From: Sphingomonas sp. LY29 | GTDB lineage: Bacteria; Pseudomonadota; Alphaproteobacteria; Sphingomonadales; Sphingomonadaceae | Assembly (NCBI RefSeq): GCF_035593985.1 | Contig: NZ_CP141587.1 | Location: forward strand, 1,541,001-1,605,000 | Direction of reading: 5' to 3' | Length of the DNA: 64,000 nucleotides | Shown here: positions 8,667 to 16,451 of the stretch, piece by piece | How positions within the stretch are numbered: position 1 is the first letter of the stretch | Layout of the letters: every line of letters starts with the position of its first letter | The notes under the pieces: model-generated | The model's input: the letters and a program-made list of their open reading frames with translations, nothing else | Told to the model about the DNA's origin: nothing | Databases searched by the model: none | Translations under genes and position numbers: made by a program

Positions 8667-9823
8667 GTTTCAAGCATCTGTTCTCGCGCTCGCTGGGCGC
8701 GGCGCCGAAGCGTCTGCACATGGCGGCGCACAGCCATCATCTGTGGCCCGATGCCTCGTTCGACGGGCAGGTCGAATGCTGGGAAGATGCCTCGCGCCTC
8801 GCCGACCGCAAGTGGGAACGGGTGATGGGCGAGGTCTGGCCCGAGGCGCAGCGCCACGTCGCCGAAGAGCTTGGCACCGGCGATCCGTCGGCGATCGTCT
8901 TCGCGGCGAATACCCACGACTTCCTGATCCGACTGGCCGCAGCCTGTCCGCGCGCCGATCCGCGTCGCCTCAAGGTGCTCGCCAGCGACGGCGAATTCCA
9001 TAGCGCGCGGCGACAATTCGCGCGCTGGGCCGAGGACGGCTGGTTCCAGGAGACACGGGTCGCCGCCGAGCCGTTCGACGACTTCACCGACCGCTTCGTG
9101 GCGTCCGCCGAATCGGGCGATTACGATCTGATCCTGGTCAGCCATGTTCTGTTTGGAAGCGGGCAGCGGTTCGAGGGGCTCGAACAGCTGGCCGCGCTGG
9201 CTCGCCCCGACGGTCCGTGGGTCGTCATCGACGGCTATCACGCCTTCATGGCGATCGATGCGCCGCTTCCCGCTTCGCTCGCCGACCGCCTGTTCTACCT
9301 CGGCGGCGGCTACAAATATGCGATGGCGGGCGAGGGCATGGGTCTGATGCACTGCCCGCCGGGCTTCGGCCCGAGGCCGCCGCTCACCGGATGGTATGCC
9401 GAGTTCGACGATTTGACGCTTCCGCCGGGCATGGTCGGCTACGCGCCCGACGCGATGCGCTTCATGGGCGCGACCTTCGACCCGTCGTCGCTCTATCGGT
9501 TCAATTCGATCAAGCGGATGCTTGCCCGCGAGGGCCTGACGACCGCCACCATTTCGGCGAGGGTCGGCGATCTTCACCAGCGCCTGCTCGATTCGATCGA
9601 CGGGTCGGCGCTGGCCAAGGCGGAGCTGCTCAACCCGCTCGACGGCAAGCCGCATGCGCGCTTCCTCGCCTTCCGCAGCTCCGAAGCTGCCCGCTGGTGC
9701 GAAGCGCTGATGAATCAGGGCTGCGTCACCGACGTTCGCGGTGACGTGCTTCGCATCGGGTTTGGCCTCTATCATGACGAGGCGGACATCGACGCCTTCG
9801 CCGCGCTCGTCCGAACGCTCTAG
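8663..9823 (+). CDS. Kynureninase-like class V aminotransferase-fold PLP enzyme
   Basis: A 386-residue fold-type I PLP enzyme. VVIDGYHAF (Asp190, expected to pair with the pyridine nitrogen) and LGGGYKYAMAGEG (Lys218, the expected Schiff-base lysine) are in the right order and spacing; the C-terminal small domain has VRGDVLRIGFGLYHDEADID. Translation starts at GTG, overlapping the TDO stop (GTGA), so the two are coupled and the likely substrate is a kynurenine. It differs from textbook KynU in its Lys motif, so kynureninase activity is inferred from context. Its stop codon is shared as CTAG with the convergent TetR gene. Confidence 0.75.
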   Translation: MSFKHLFSRSLGAAPKRLHMAAHSHHLWPDASFDGQVECWEDASRLADRKWERVMGEVWPEAQRHVAEELGTGDPSAIVFAANTHDFLIRLAAACPRADPRRLKVLASDGEFHSARRQFARWAEDGWFQETRVAAEPFDDFTDRFVASAESGDYDLILVSHVLFGSGQRFEGLEQLAALARPDGPWVVIDGYHAFMAIDAPLPASLADRLFYLGGGYKYAMAGEGMGLMHCPPGFGPRPPLTGWYAEFDDLTLPPGMVGYAPDAMRFMGATFDPSSLYRFNSIKRMLAREGLTTATISARVGDLHQRLLDSIDGSALAKAELLNPLDGKPHARFLAFRSSEAARWCEALMNQGCVTDVRGDVLRIGFGLYHDEADIDAFAALVRTL

Positions 9824-10473
9824 GATCCCATCCCGCGCCGGATAAGCGCGTTGGCGTGCGCCGCGACTTCGTCCGGGTCTTCGTCGCCCCACACCCCGAA
9901 GCGCAGGCCCAGGAAGACGTTCATTCCCATCAGCGCCCAGGCGCGAACCTCGGTCGCGAGCGCGTCGGCGGGCGCGATCTCGCCGCGTGTCGCTGCCGCA
10001 TCAAGCCGCGAAGCGATGCGCTCCGCCGTCGTCTCATAATGCATGCGAAAGCCCGCCGGATCGACGAATTCGGCCTCGTCGATGATGCGGTACACTTCCT
10101 TGTGGCCCTCGACGAAGCGGAGGTAGGCGGCGAGCGCGCGGCCTTCCCCGTCCAGTCCGCTGGTCGCACCCTGTAATGCGGGGGCGACATGGTCGCGGAC
10201 CTGTCCCGACATGTCGCGGACCAGCGCGGCGAACACCGCCTCCTTGCTGTCGAAGTAGGTATAAAAAGTGCCCAGCGCGACCTTCGCGCGCGCGGTAATT
10301 CCGACAATCGAGCTTTCGTGAAATCCCCGCTGGCCGAATTCGGCGAGCGCGGCATCGAGAATCTTGCGAAGCGTCTTTTCACCCCGCGCAGTGCGCGGCG
10401 CCTTGCCCTCGCTCGCGGGCGATTCCGCCTCGCGCGCCGCCGCTTCCAAATCCTGCTCGGTCGTTCCCCCCAT
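9820..10473 (-). CDS. TetR/AcrR family transcriptional regulator
   Basis: A 217-residue regulator with the TetR N-terminal helix-turn-helix: EKTLRKILDAALAEFGQRGF, then ARAKVALGTFYTYFDSKEAVF. The C-terminal ligand-binding domain is alpha-helical. In-frame starts also occur upstream (10515, 10536), but a palindromic operator at 10491-10510 would then lie within the coding region, so 10473 is preferred. It is divergent from a TonB receptor and probably represses itself and that receptor; the ligand is unknown. A low-complexity segment of about 30 residues precedes the helix-turn-helix. Confidence 0.9.
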   Translation of the reverse strand: MGGTTEQDLEAAAREAESPASEGKAPRTARGEKTLRKILDAALAEFGQRGFHESSIVGITARAKVALGTFYTYFDSKEAVFAALVRDMSGQVRDHVAPALQGATSGLDGEGRALAAYLRFVEGHKEVYRIIDEAEFVDPAGFRMHYETTAERIASRLDAAATRGEIAPADALATEVRAWALMGMNVFLGLRFGVWGDEDPDEVAAHANALIRRGMGS

Positions 10474-10490
10474 GCTTTTCTTATTCCATA

Positions 10491-10510
10491 AGTTGAAACC
10501 CGGTTCAACT
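10491..10510. promoter_or_regulatory. Palindromic operator, probably for the adjacent TetR regulator
   Basis: A 20-base inverted repeat with perfect 7-base arms AGTTGAA (10491-10497) and TTCAACT (10504-10510) around the spacer ACCCGG. It sits 17 bases upstream of the TetR start and about 70 bases upstream of the TonB receptor, in the divergent intergenic region, which is the usual layout for an autoregulating TetR repressor. Binding is inferred, not shown. Confidence 0.65.
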
Positions 10511-10578
10511 TTCATTATGCCTGTGTCTGAGGCCAAGACCGCGAACGGCGGCGCGTGCCACGCAAGGGGAGGATTTTC

Positions 10579-12975
10579 ATGTCAAAGCGTTACCTTACGT
10601 CGCCGCGCGCGCTGCTTCTGGCGGGCAGTGCATTGCTCGCATTGCCGACCGCCGCGCAGGCGCAGGACCAGGAACAGGTTGCCGCCGACGCCAATGCCGC
10701 GACGCAGGCCGCCGAGCCCGCATCGACCGTCGACACCGGCGAGATCGTCGTCACCGCGCGCCGCCGCGTCGAAAACCTGATCGACGTTCCGATCGCCGTC
10801 ACCGCTTATTCGGGCGCCGCGCTTGAACGGCAGGGCGCGACCGACATCACCGACCTTGGCGACACCACGCCCAACGTCACGCTGGAACCGTCGCGCGGAA
10901 CCAACACCACGCTGACCGCCTTCATTCGCGGCGTCGGGCAACAGGATCCGGTCGCCGGCTTCGAATCGGGCGTCGGCATCTATCTCGACGACGTCTATCT
11001 CAACCGCCCGCAGGCCGCGGTCCTCGACATCTACGACGTCGAGCGGATCGAGGTGCTGCGCGGGCCGCAGGGAACGCTTTACGGCCGCAACACCATCGGC
11101 GGCGCGATCAAGTACGTCACCCGCCGCCTGTCGAACAACACCACCTTCAACGCGAAGGCGAACCTCGGCACCTACAAGCAGGCCGACCTCATCCTGTCGG
11201 GCAGCACCCCGCTCAGCGACACGGTCCGCATCGGCCTCGCCGGCGCACGGCTCAGCCGCGGCGGATTCGGCGAGAACCGCAACAACGGCGTCGACAATTA
11301 CAACAAGGACATCTGGGCGGCGCGCGCGTCGGCCGAGTTCGATGTGACCCCCGATTTCTTCATTCGCGTGTCGGGCGATTATTCGAAGGACAATAGCGAG
11401 CCGCGCAACGGCCACCGCCTGACGGTCGGCCTGCTTTCGGGCGCCCCGATCCTCGACGACGTCTACGACACCCGCGCCGGCCTCGACACGCCCGAACAGG
11501 AAGTCGAAGCCTATGGCGGCATGCTCCGCGCGGAATATAAGGTCAGCGACGCGATCACGCTCAAGAACATCCTGTCCTATCGCAAGGACAAGACGCAGGC
11601 CGCGATCGACTTCGACTCGCTTCCCGCGGCCGACGTCGACGTTCCGGCGATCTACAAGAACTGGCAATTCTCGAACGAATTCCAGGTTACCTACGAAAGC
11701 GACCGGCTCCAGGGCCTGGCCGGCGTCTACTATCTCAACGCCAACGCCAACAATATCTTCGACGTGGTCCTGGCAACGACCAGCCCGGTCGCCCTGCCTG
11801 GGCTGACCGCTTCGACCTTCGGCGATGTCGATACGAAGACGTGGGCGGCCTTCGCCGACTTCACCTTCGACGTGACCCGCCAGATCGCGGTGTCGGTCGG
11901 CGGGCGCTACACTCACGATCGCCGCGACGCGACCGTCATCCGCGCCAATCTGCTCAACGGCCCGTCGCCGGAGCTTGGCGGCAACGGCGTTCAACTCGGC
12001 GCGCTGACCTCGAACTTCGAAGGCAAGAAGACTTTCAAGGAATTCACCCCGCGCGCGTCGATCAGCTTCCAGCCCGACGACAACAACACGCTCTACGCAA
12101 GCTATGCGAAGGGCTTCAAAGGCGGCGGGTTCGACCCGCGCGGCCTGTCGACCGCGGCGCCCGATCTCGATGCCGACGGCACGCGCGAGCCCGACGAGAT
12201 CTTCGACTACTTCCTGTTCGAACCCGAAACCGTGAACAGCTACGAGCTGGGCTACAAGGCGGCCCTGTTCGACCGCCGCCTCCGCTTCGCGGTCGCGGGC
12301 TTCATCGCCGACTATAAGGACGTTCAGATCCCGGGCTCGGTCGGTGCGGTGATCAACAACATCCCGACCTTCGTCGGCGTGACCACCAATGCCGGCAAGG
12401 CCAAGTTCAAGGGCATCGAGATCGAAGGGACCGCGGCGCTCCTCCGCAATCCGGAGCAGCGCCAGTATGTGAACGTCAGCGGCACGCTCGGCTACCTCGA
12501 CGCACAGTTCAAAGAATACATCACCAATATTCCGGGTCGTGGCCCGGTCGATGTCGCCGACTTCCGCAAGGTGCAGAACACGCCCAAGTGGACGATGTCG
12601 GGCTCGGCCGAATATGGTGTTGCGATGGGCACCGGCGATCTGTCGCTGAGCTCGACGCTGTCGTATCGCAGCAAGACCTATCAGTTCGAACTGCCCAGCC
12701 CGTTCCTGGATCAAAAGGGTTACGCCCTGCTCGACGCCAGCCTGGTGTGGAGCAGCGAAGCCGATCGCTTCACGATCGGCCTCCACGGCAAGAACATCCT
12801 CGACAAGCGCTACAAGACTTCGGGCTACCAGTTCCTGGCGACCGATCCCGTCACCGGCGTTCCGCTCCGCGCGGCCAATGGCAACGTGATCCCCAGCCTC
12901 GGCCGCGAAAGCGTCGCGACGGCATTCTACGGCAACCCGCGCCAGGTCGTGTTGTCGCTCGGCTATAAGTTCTAG
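10579..12975 (+). CDS. TonB-dependent receptor
   Basis: A 798-residue outer-membrane receptor. The signal peptide ends near AQAQ (residue 29); EIVVTARRRVENLIDVPIAV is the TonB-box-like and early plug region; the plug carries FIRGVG, YLDDVYLNRP and ERIEVLRGPQGTLYGRNTIGGAI. The 22-strand barrel ends in VVLSLGYKF with the usual terminal Phe. It imports a large scarce substrate using TonB energy; the class with DVPIAV and IYLDDVY is frequent in sphingomonads and often serves catabolic substrates. GGGGAGGA lies 5 bases before the ATG. It is divergent from the TetR gene and followed by an MFS transporter, suggesting a regulated uptake unit. Confidence 0.94.
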   Translation: MSKRYLTSPRALLLAGSALLALPTAAQAQDQEQVAADANAATQAAEPASTVDTGEIVVTARRRVENLIDVPIAVTAYSGAALERQGATDITDLGDTTPNVTLEPSRGTNTTLTAFIRGVGQQDPVAGFESGVGIYLDDVYLNRPQAAVLDIYDVERIEVLRGPQGTLYGRNTIGGAIKYVTRRLSNNTTFNAKANLGTYKQADLILSGSTPLSDTVRIGLAGARLSRGGFGENRNNGVDNYNKDIWAARASAEFDVTPDFFIRVSGDYSKDNSEPRNGHRLTVGLLSGAPILDDVYDTRAGLDTPEQEVEAYGGMLRAEYKVSDAITLKNILSYRKDKTQAAIDFDSLPAADVDVPAIYKNWQFSNEFQVTYESDRLQGLAGVYYLNANANNIFDVVLATTSPVALPGLTASTFGDVDTKTWAAFADFTFDVTRQIAVSVGGRYTHDRRDATVIRANLLNGPSPELGGNGVQLGALTSNFEGKKTFKEFTPRASISFQPDDNNTLYASYAKGFKGGGFDPRGLSTAAPDLDADGTREPDEIFDYFLFEPETVNSYELGYKAALFDRRLRFAVAGFIADYKDVQIPGSVGAVINNIPTFVGVTTNAGKAKFKGIEIEGTAALLRNPEQRQYVNVSGTLGYLDAQFKEYITNIPGRGPVDVADFRKVQNTPKWTMSGSAEYGVAMGTGDLSLSSTLSYRSKTYQFELPSPFLDQKGYALLDASLVWSSEADRFTIGLHGKNILDKRYKTSGYQFLATDPVTGVPLRAANGNVIPSLGRESVATAFYGNPRQVVLSLGYKF

Positions 12976-12986
12976 GCCGGCTGTTA

Positions 12987-13015
12987 CGGGGCGCTTGGCT
13001 TTGCCGGGCGCCCCG
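12987..13015 (+). terminator. Hairpin between the TonB receptor and MFS genes
   Basis: An 8-bp perfect stem, CGGGGCGC (12987-12994) with GCGCCCCG (13008-13015), encloses a 13-base loop that can itself form GGC/GCC. There is no T-tract. It lies 7 bases before the MFS start and occupies the place of a Shine-Dalgarno, so it may act as an attenuator or mRNA-processing element rather than a full terminator. Confidence 0.4.
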
Positions 13016-13022
13016 CTACACC

Positions 13023-14321
13023 ATGATGATGAACCAGCAAGCCGCCGCCGCCGCGCCGACCACCCGCCTTCAGGCTCGCGTCCTCGCGCTGCTGCTGCTG
13101 GCCTACGTTTTCAACTTCCTCGACCGGCAGATCCTGTCGATCCTCGCCATTCCGATCCAGGCGGAGCTCAAGCTCACCAACGAGCAGCTTGGGCTAATGG
13201 GCGGCATCGCCTTTGCGGCGCTCTATTCGACCTTCGCCATCCCGATTGCGCGCTTCGCCGATCGCGGGCGCCGCGTCGCCACCATTTCGACCGCCGTCGC
13301 GGTGTGGAGCGCTTTCACTGCGCTGTGCGGCGCGGCGGGTAATTTCTGGCAATTGTTCCTCGCCCGCATGGGCGTCGGCATCGGCGAAGCGGGCGGAGTC
13401 GCCCCGTCCTACGCCCTGATTTCCGACTATTTCCCGCCGTCGCAGCGCGCCCGCGCCCTTGCGATTTTCTCGCTCGGAATCCCGATCGGCTCGGCGCTCG
13501 GCCTCTTCTTCGGCGGCTGGATCGCGACCGCGCTCAACTGGCGCTGGGCGTTCGTTCTGATCGGGCTGGCGGGGATTCCCATCGCGATCGCGCTTCGTCG
13601 CCTCGTTCCCGAACCCACGCTCGGCGCGCTCGATGCTGCGCCCGAAGCCGGCGCCTCGGTCAATCCCAGCTTCGGCGAAGTCTTCGCGACACTGGCGCGC
13701 AAGCCCAGCTTCTGGCTGCTCTCGTTCGGCGCCGCGAGTGGGTCGATTTGCGGCTACGGCTTCGGCTTCTGGCTGCCCAAGTACATGACCGCGCGGCTCG
13801 AACTCCCGCTCGACCAGCTCGGCCTCTACTTCGGCGTGATCGTCCTCGTCGGCGGGTCGCTCGGCATCTGGCTCGGCGGATTGATGGGCGACAAGTTGGG
13901 CGGCGCACGTCCGGGCGCCTACGCGCTGGTCCCCGGGATCGCCTTCCTGCTCGCCGCGCCGCTCTACGTCGTCGCGCTTCGCAACGAATCGCTCGCGCTC
14001 GGCCTGATCCTCTACACCATTCCTTATATGCTCTCGCTCGCGTGGCTCGGCCCGATCGTCAACGCGGTCCAGAATCTCGTCCCGCCGACGATGCGCGGGA
14101 CGGCGTCGGCCTGCATGCTGCTGATCAACAATCTGATCGGAATCGGCTTCGGCATCTATTTCTTCGGCGCGATGACCGACCGCCTGACGCCCGAGTACGG
14201 CGACGCCGCGCTTTACCAGGCGCTGTTCATCGGCCTCGGCTTCTACATCCTCGGCGGCCTGCTTTTCCTCGCCGCGTCGCGGACGCTCAAGCGCGACTGG
14301 TATCTCCGCACCCCGGACTGA
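13023..14321 (+). CDS. MFS transporter
   Basis: A 432-residue major facilitator with 12 predicted membrane segments. Near the N-terminus are NFLDRQILSILAIPIQ and the loop 2-3 motif RFADRGRRV (motif A form); the N-terminal half contains GVGIGEAGGVAPSYALISDYF, which is typical of the spinster-like/hexuronate-type MFS group common in sphingomonads. It exports or imports small organic anions or catabolic substrates; specificity is unknown. Three ATG codons run in tandem at the start and no Shine-Dalgarno is visible. It probably works with the preceding TonB receptor: outer membrane, then inner membrane. Confidence 0.9.
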   Translation: MMMNQQAAAAAPTTRLQARVLALLLLAYVFNFLDRQILSILAIPIQAELKLTNEQLGLMGGIAFAALYSTFAIPIARFADRGRRVATISTAVAVWSAFTALCGAAGNFWQLFLARMGVGIGEAGGVAPSYALISDYFPPSQRARALAIFSLGIPIGSALGLFFGGWIATALNWRWAFVLIGLAGIPIAIALRRLVPEPTLGALDAAPEAGASVNPSFGEVFATLARKPSFWLLSFGAASGSICGYGFGFWLPKYMTARLELPLDQLGLYFGVIVLVGGSLGIWLGGLMGDKLGGARPGAYALVPGIAFLLAAPLYVVALRNESLALGLILYTIPYMLSLAWLGPIVNAVQNLVPPTMRGTASACMLLINNLIGIGFGIYFFGAMTDRLTPEYGDAALYQALFIGLGFYILGGLLFLAASRTLKRDWYLRTPD

Positions 14322-14393
14322 CGCTCGTCGCGGCAGGGGCTCGACTCGTCAACGCCGTCAATTTGCGGTTCACGCTGGTGGCCCAACGCTTTC

Positions 14394-14418
14394 GGAACGT
14401 GGGTGGATTTGATCCGTT
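14394..14418 (+). promoter_or_regulatory. EcfG-type general stress response promoter
   Basis: GGAAC at 14394-14398 and CGTT at 14415-14418 are separated by 16 bases, matching the promoter consensus (GGAAC-N16/17-CGTT) of EcfG sigma factors, which direct the PhyR-EcfG general stress response in alphaproteobacteria. It lies 27 bases before the ATG of the Arg/Tyr-rich protein gene. I saw no equally good match elsewhere in the intergenic regions. Confidence 0.6.
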
Positions 14419-14445
14419 AAGCCCGCAATTCGAAGGAGAATTCCG

Positions 14446-15690
14446 ATGACCAAATGGATGCTTGCCGCGGGCGCGGCAGCCTTGGCGATTGCGTCGCCGG
14501 CCCTCGCCCAGAAGGGCGGCCAAGGGGGCGGAAACGATAAGGGTGGCGGTGGCGGTGGCCCCGCCAAGGTCGAACGCGGCGGTGGCGGCGGTGGCGGTGG
14601 CCAGCGCGCGGAACGCGGCGGTGGCGGCCAGCAGCAGCGCGCCGAACGTCCCCAGCGTGCCGAGCGCCAACAGGCGCGCCAGGAACGACCGCAACGTGCG
14701 GAACGCCAGCAGGCGCGGCAGGAACGTCGTGTCGAGCGCGCCCCTGAGCGCCGCGAGGCGCGTCAGCAGGTGCGCCAGGAAAACCGCCGCGAGGTTCGCC
14801 AGGACAACCGCCGAGAGATTCGTCAGGTCGAGCGCCGCGACGATCGCCGCGAAGCCCGTCAGGACGCTCGCCGTGACGTTCGTCAGGACGCTCGCCGCGA
14901 GGTGCGTCAGGAGGTTCGTCGCGAAGCACGTCGCGACATCCGCCGTGATGCGCGCCAGGACTTCCGCCGTGCCTTCGCACAGCCGCGCGACGGCTATTCG
15001 ACGTGGCGTGTCGGCCGCAGCGACGGCAACCGTCTCGACGACCGCTTCGTCCCGCGCTGGACCAGCGCAGGCCTGATCGGCGGTTATGGCGACGCCTGCC
15101 CGCCGGGCCTTGCGCGCAAGAACAATGGCTGCCTGCCCCCGGGTCAGGCCAAGAAGGTCGTCGGCACGTTGCTGCCGGCCTATCTGACGGGTCGCAACCT
15201 CGATGGCGCGTACAGCCAATGGTATCGCGACAATGACGATTATTACTATCGTTACGACGACGACTACATCTATCAGGTCGGTCGCAACGACAATTTGATC
15301 GATGCCTTCTTCCCGTACCAGGACAACGACTATTATTATTATCCGGTCGGGATGAGCTATCCGTCGGACTATAATTACTACAACGTGCCGTATCAGTATC
15401 AGTCTTATTATCCCGATGGCGGCGACTATGCATACCGCTACGGGGACGGCGCGATCTATCAGGTCGATCCGTCGAACGGACTGATCGAAGGCATCGCGGC
15501 ATTGCTCGCGGGCGACCTTGCGGTCGGCCAGCCGTTGCCGCCGGCCTACAGCGCCTACAACGTGCCGCTGTCCTATCGTGATCGTTACTACGACACGCAG
15601 GACGACTGGTACCGGTACAACGATGGCAACATCTACCAGGTCGACCCGACGACCCAGTTGATTACCGCGGTAATCAGCGCGATTGTCTGA
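14446..15690 (+). CDS. Secreted Gly-, Arg/Gln- and Tyr-rich repeat protein, function unknown
   Basis: A 414-residue protein with a cleavable signal peptide (ASPALAQ, residue 22). Three zones follow: a Gly-rich stretch (about 23-62), a long charged segment of RQ/ER/RR repeats (about 63-190), and a Tyr/Asp-rich C-terminal half. The C-terminal half holds three copies of an 18-residue unit, YRYDDDYIYQVGRNDNLI (268-285), YRYGDGAIYQVDPSNGLI (330-347) and YRYNDGNIYQVDPTTQLI (389-406). GDACPPGLARKNNGCLPPGQAKK resembles a motif in periplasmic RcnB-like proteins. AAGGAG is 7 bases before the ATG. The stress promoter upstream suggests an envelope stress role. I do not recognise a named family. Confidence 0.8.
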   Translation: MTKWMLAAGAAALAIASPALAQKGGQGGGNDKGGGGGGPAKVERGGGGGGGGQRAERGGGGQQQRAERPQRAERQQARQERPQRAERQQARQERRVERAPERREARQQVRQENRREVRQDNRREIRQVERRDDRREARQDARRDVRQDARREVRQEVRREARRDIRRDARQDFRRAFAQPRDGYSTWRVGRSDGNRLDDRFVPRWTSAGLIGGYGDACPPGLARKNNGCLPPGQAKKVVGTLLPAYLTGRNLDGAYSQWYRDNDDYYYRYDDDYIYQVGRNDNLIDAFFPYQDNDYYYYPVGMSYPSDYNYYNVPYQYQSYYPDGGDYAYRYGDGAIYQVDPSNGLIEGIAALLAGDLAVGQPLPPAYSAYNVPLSYRDRYYDTQDDWYRYNDGNIYQVDPTTQLITAVISAIV

Positions 15691-15710
15691 CCGACTGGCG
15701 TGACACGGCA

Positions 15711-15742
15711 GGGCGCCGCGTGGGACCTCCCGCGCGGCGTCC
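15711..15742 (+). terminator. Strong 14-bp hairpin between the repeat-protein and fasciclin genes
   Basis: Positions 15711-15724 pair with 15729-15742 (14 bp including two G-U pairs) around the tetraloop ACCT. The stem is nearly all GC. No T-run follows, so it may stop transcription only partly or protect the 3' end of the upstream mRNA. It ends about 20 bases before the Shine-Dalgarno of the next gene. Confidence 0.5.
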
Positions 15743-15775
15743 GTCGCAAGCGAGACTAGGACGAGGAGTAACTGC

Positions 15776-16336
15776 ATGTGCGTGAATGTTCGGCTGGCCG
15801 CGATGGCCCTTGGATTGACCGCTCTTGCCGGGTGCAGCGCGGACGGCGGCGAAAACGCCGCCGCCCCGACGACCGAAGCCGCGAAGGAAGCGGCGGGCTC
15901 CTCGACGCTGGCCGAGGGCCTTGGCGATGCGAAGACCTTCACCGCCGCGGTCAAGGCCGCCGGCCTCGACGGCACGCTCGGCGGTCCGGGTCCTTACACC
16001 GTGCTGGTTCCCAGTGACGCGGCCTTCGCCAAGCTTCCCGCCGGCGCCGCTGACGCGCTGATGAAGCCCGAAGCGCGTGCCGAACTGACCGGCGTCCTCA
16101 CCTATCACGTCCTGCCCGGCACCATCCTCGCCGCCGACATCGGCAAGGCGATCGACAATGGCGACGGCAAGGCCCTGCTCGCGACGATGGCGGGCGGAAC
16201 GATCACCGCGACCCGCGAAGGCAATGCGATCGTGCTGACCGACAGCGCCGGCACCAAGGCGACCGTGACCGGGGCTGAAGAGCAGAAGTCGAACGGCGTC
16301 ATCCATCGCATCGATTCGGTGCTGATGCCCAGCTGA
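15776..16336 (+). CDS. Fasciclin (FAS1) domain lipoprotein
   Basis: A 186-residue lipoprotein: signal peptide with lipobox LAGC (Cys20), a short Ala/Glu-rich spacer, then one FAS1 domain with the standard H1 motif GPYTVLVPSDAAFAKLP, LTYHVLPGTI and the closing NGVIHRIDSVLMP (H2 region). FAS1 domains mediate adhesion or surface interactions. GAGGAG lies 7 bases before the ATG. It may share regulation with the upstream stress-type gene if the intervening hairpin is leaky. Confidence 0.92.
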   Translation: MCVNVRLAAMALGLTALAGCSADGGENAAAPTTEAAKEAAGSSTLAEGLGDAKTFTAAVKAAGLDGTLGGPGPYTVLVPSDAAFAKLPAGAADALMKPEARAELTGVLTYHVLPGTILAADIGKAIDNGDGKALLATMAGGTITATREGNAIVLTDSAGTKATVTGAEEQKSNGVIHRIDSVLMPS

Positions 16337-16451
16337 TCGTGGCTGCGGCGCACCCGTTCGATCCGTACGCCGTAACCGCCGATTTTCCCCTTCCGCCTTG
16401 CCCTTGCCTCGCTATAACGAAGCGACATTCGCGACGGGGCAAGGATAGACA

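Noticed and set aside
10582..12786. A 734-codon reading frame antisense to the first TonB receptor
   Set aside because: It mirrors the third-position GC bias of the real gene, is rich in Arg/Ala with no motifs, and the sense strand encodes a complete recognisable receptor.
16337..16451. A replication origin upstream of dnaN
   Set aside because: No cluster of DnaA boxes or AT-rich unwinding region is visible, and dnaA is not adjacent.
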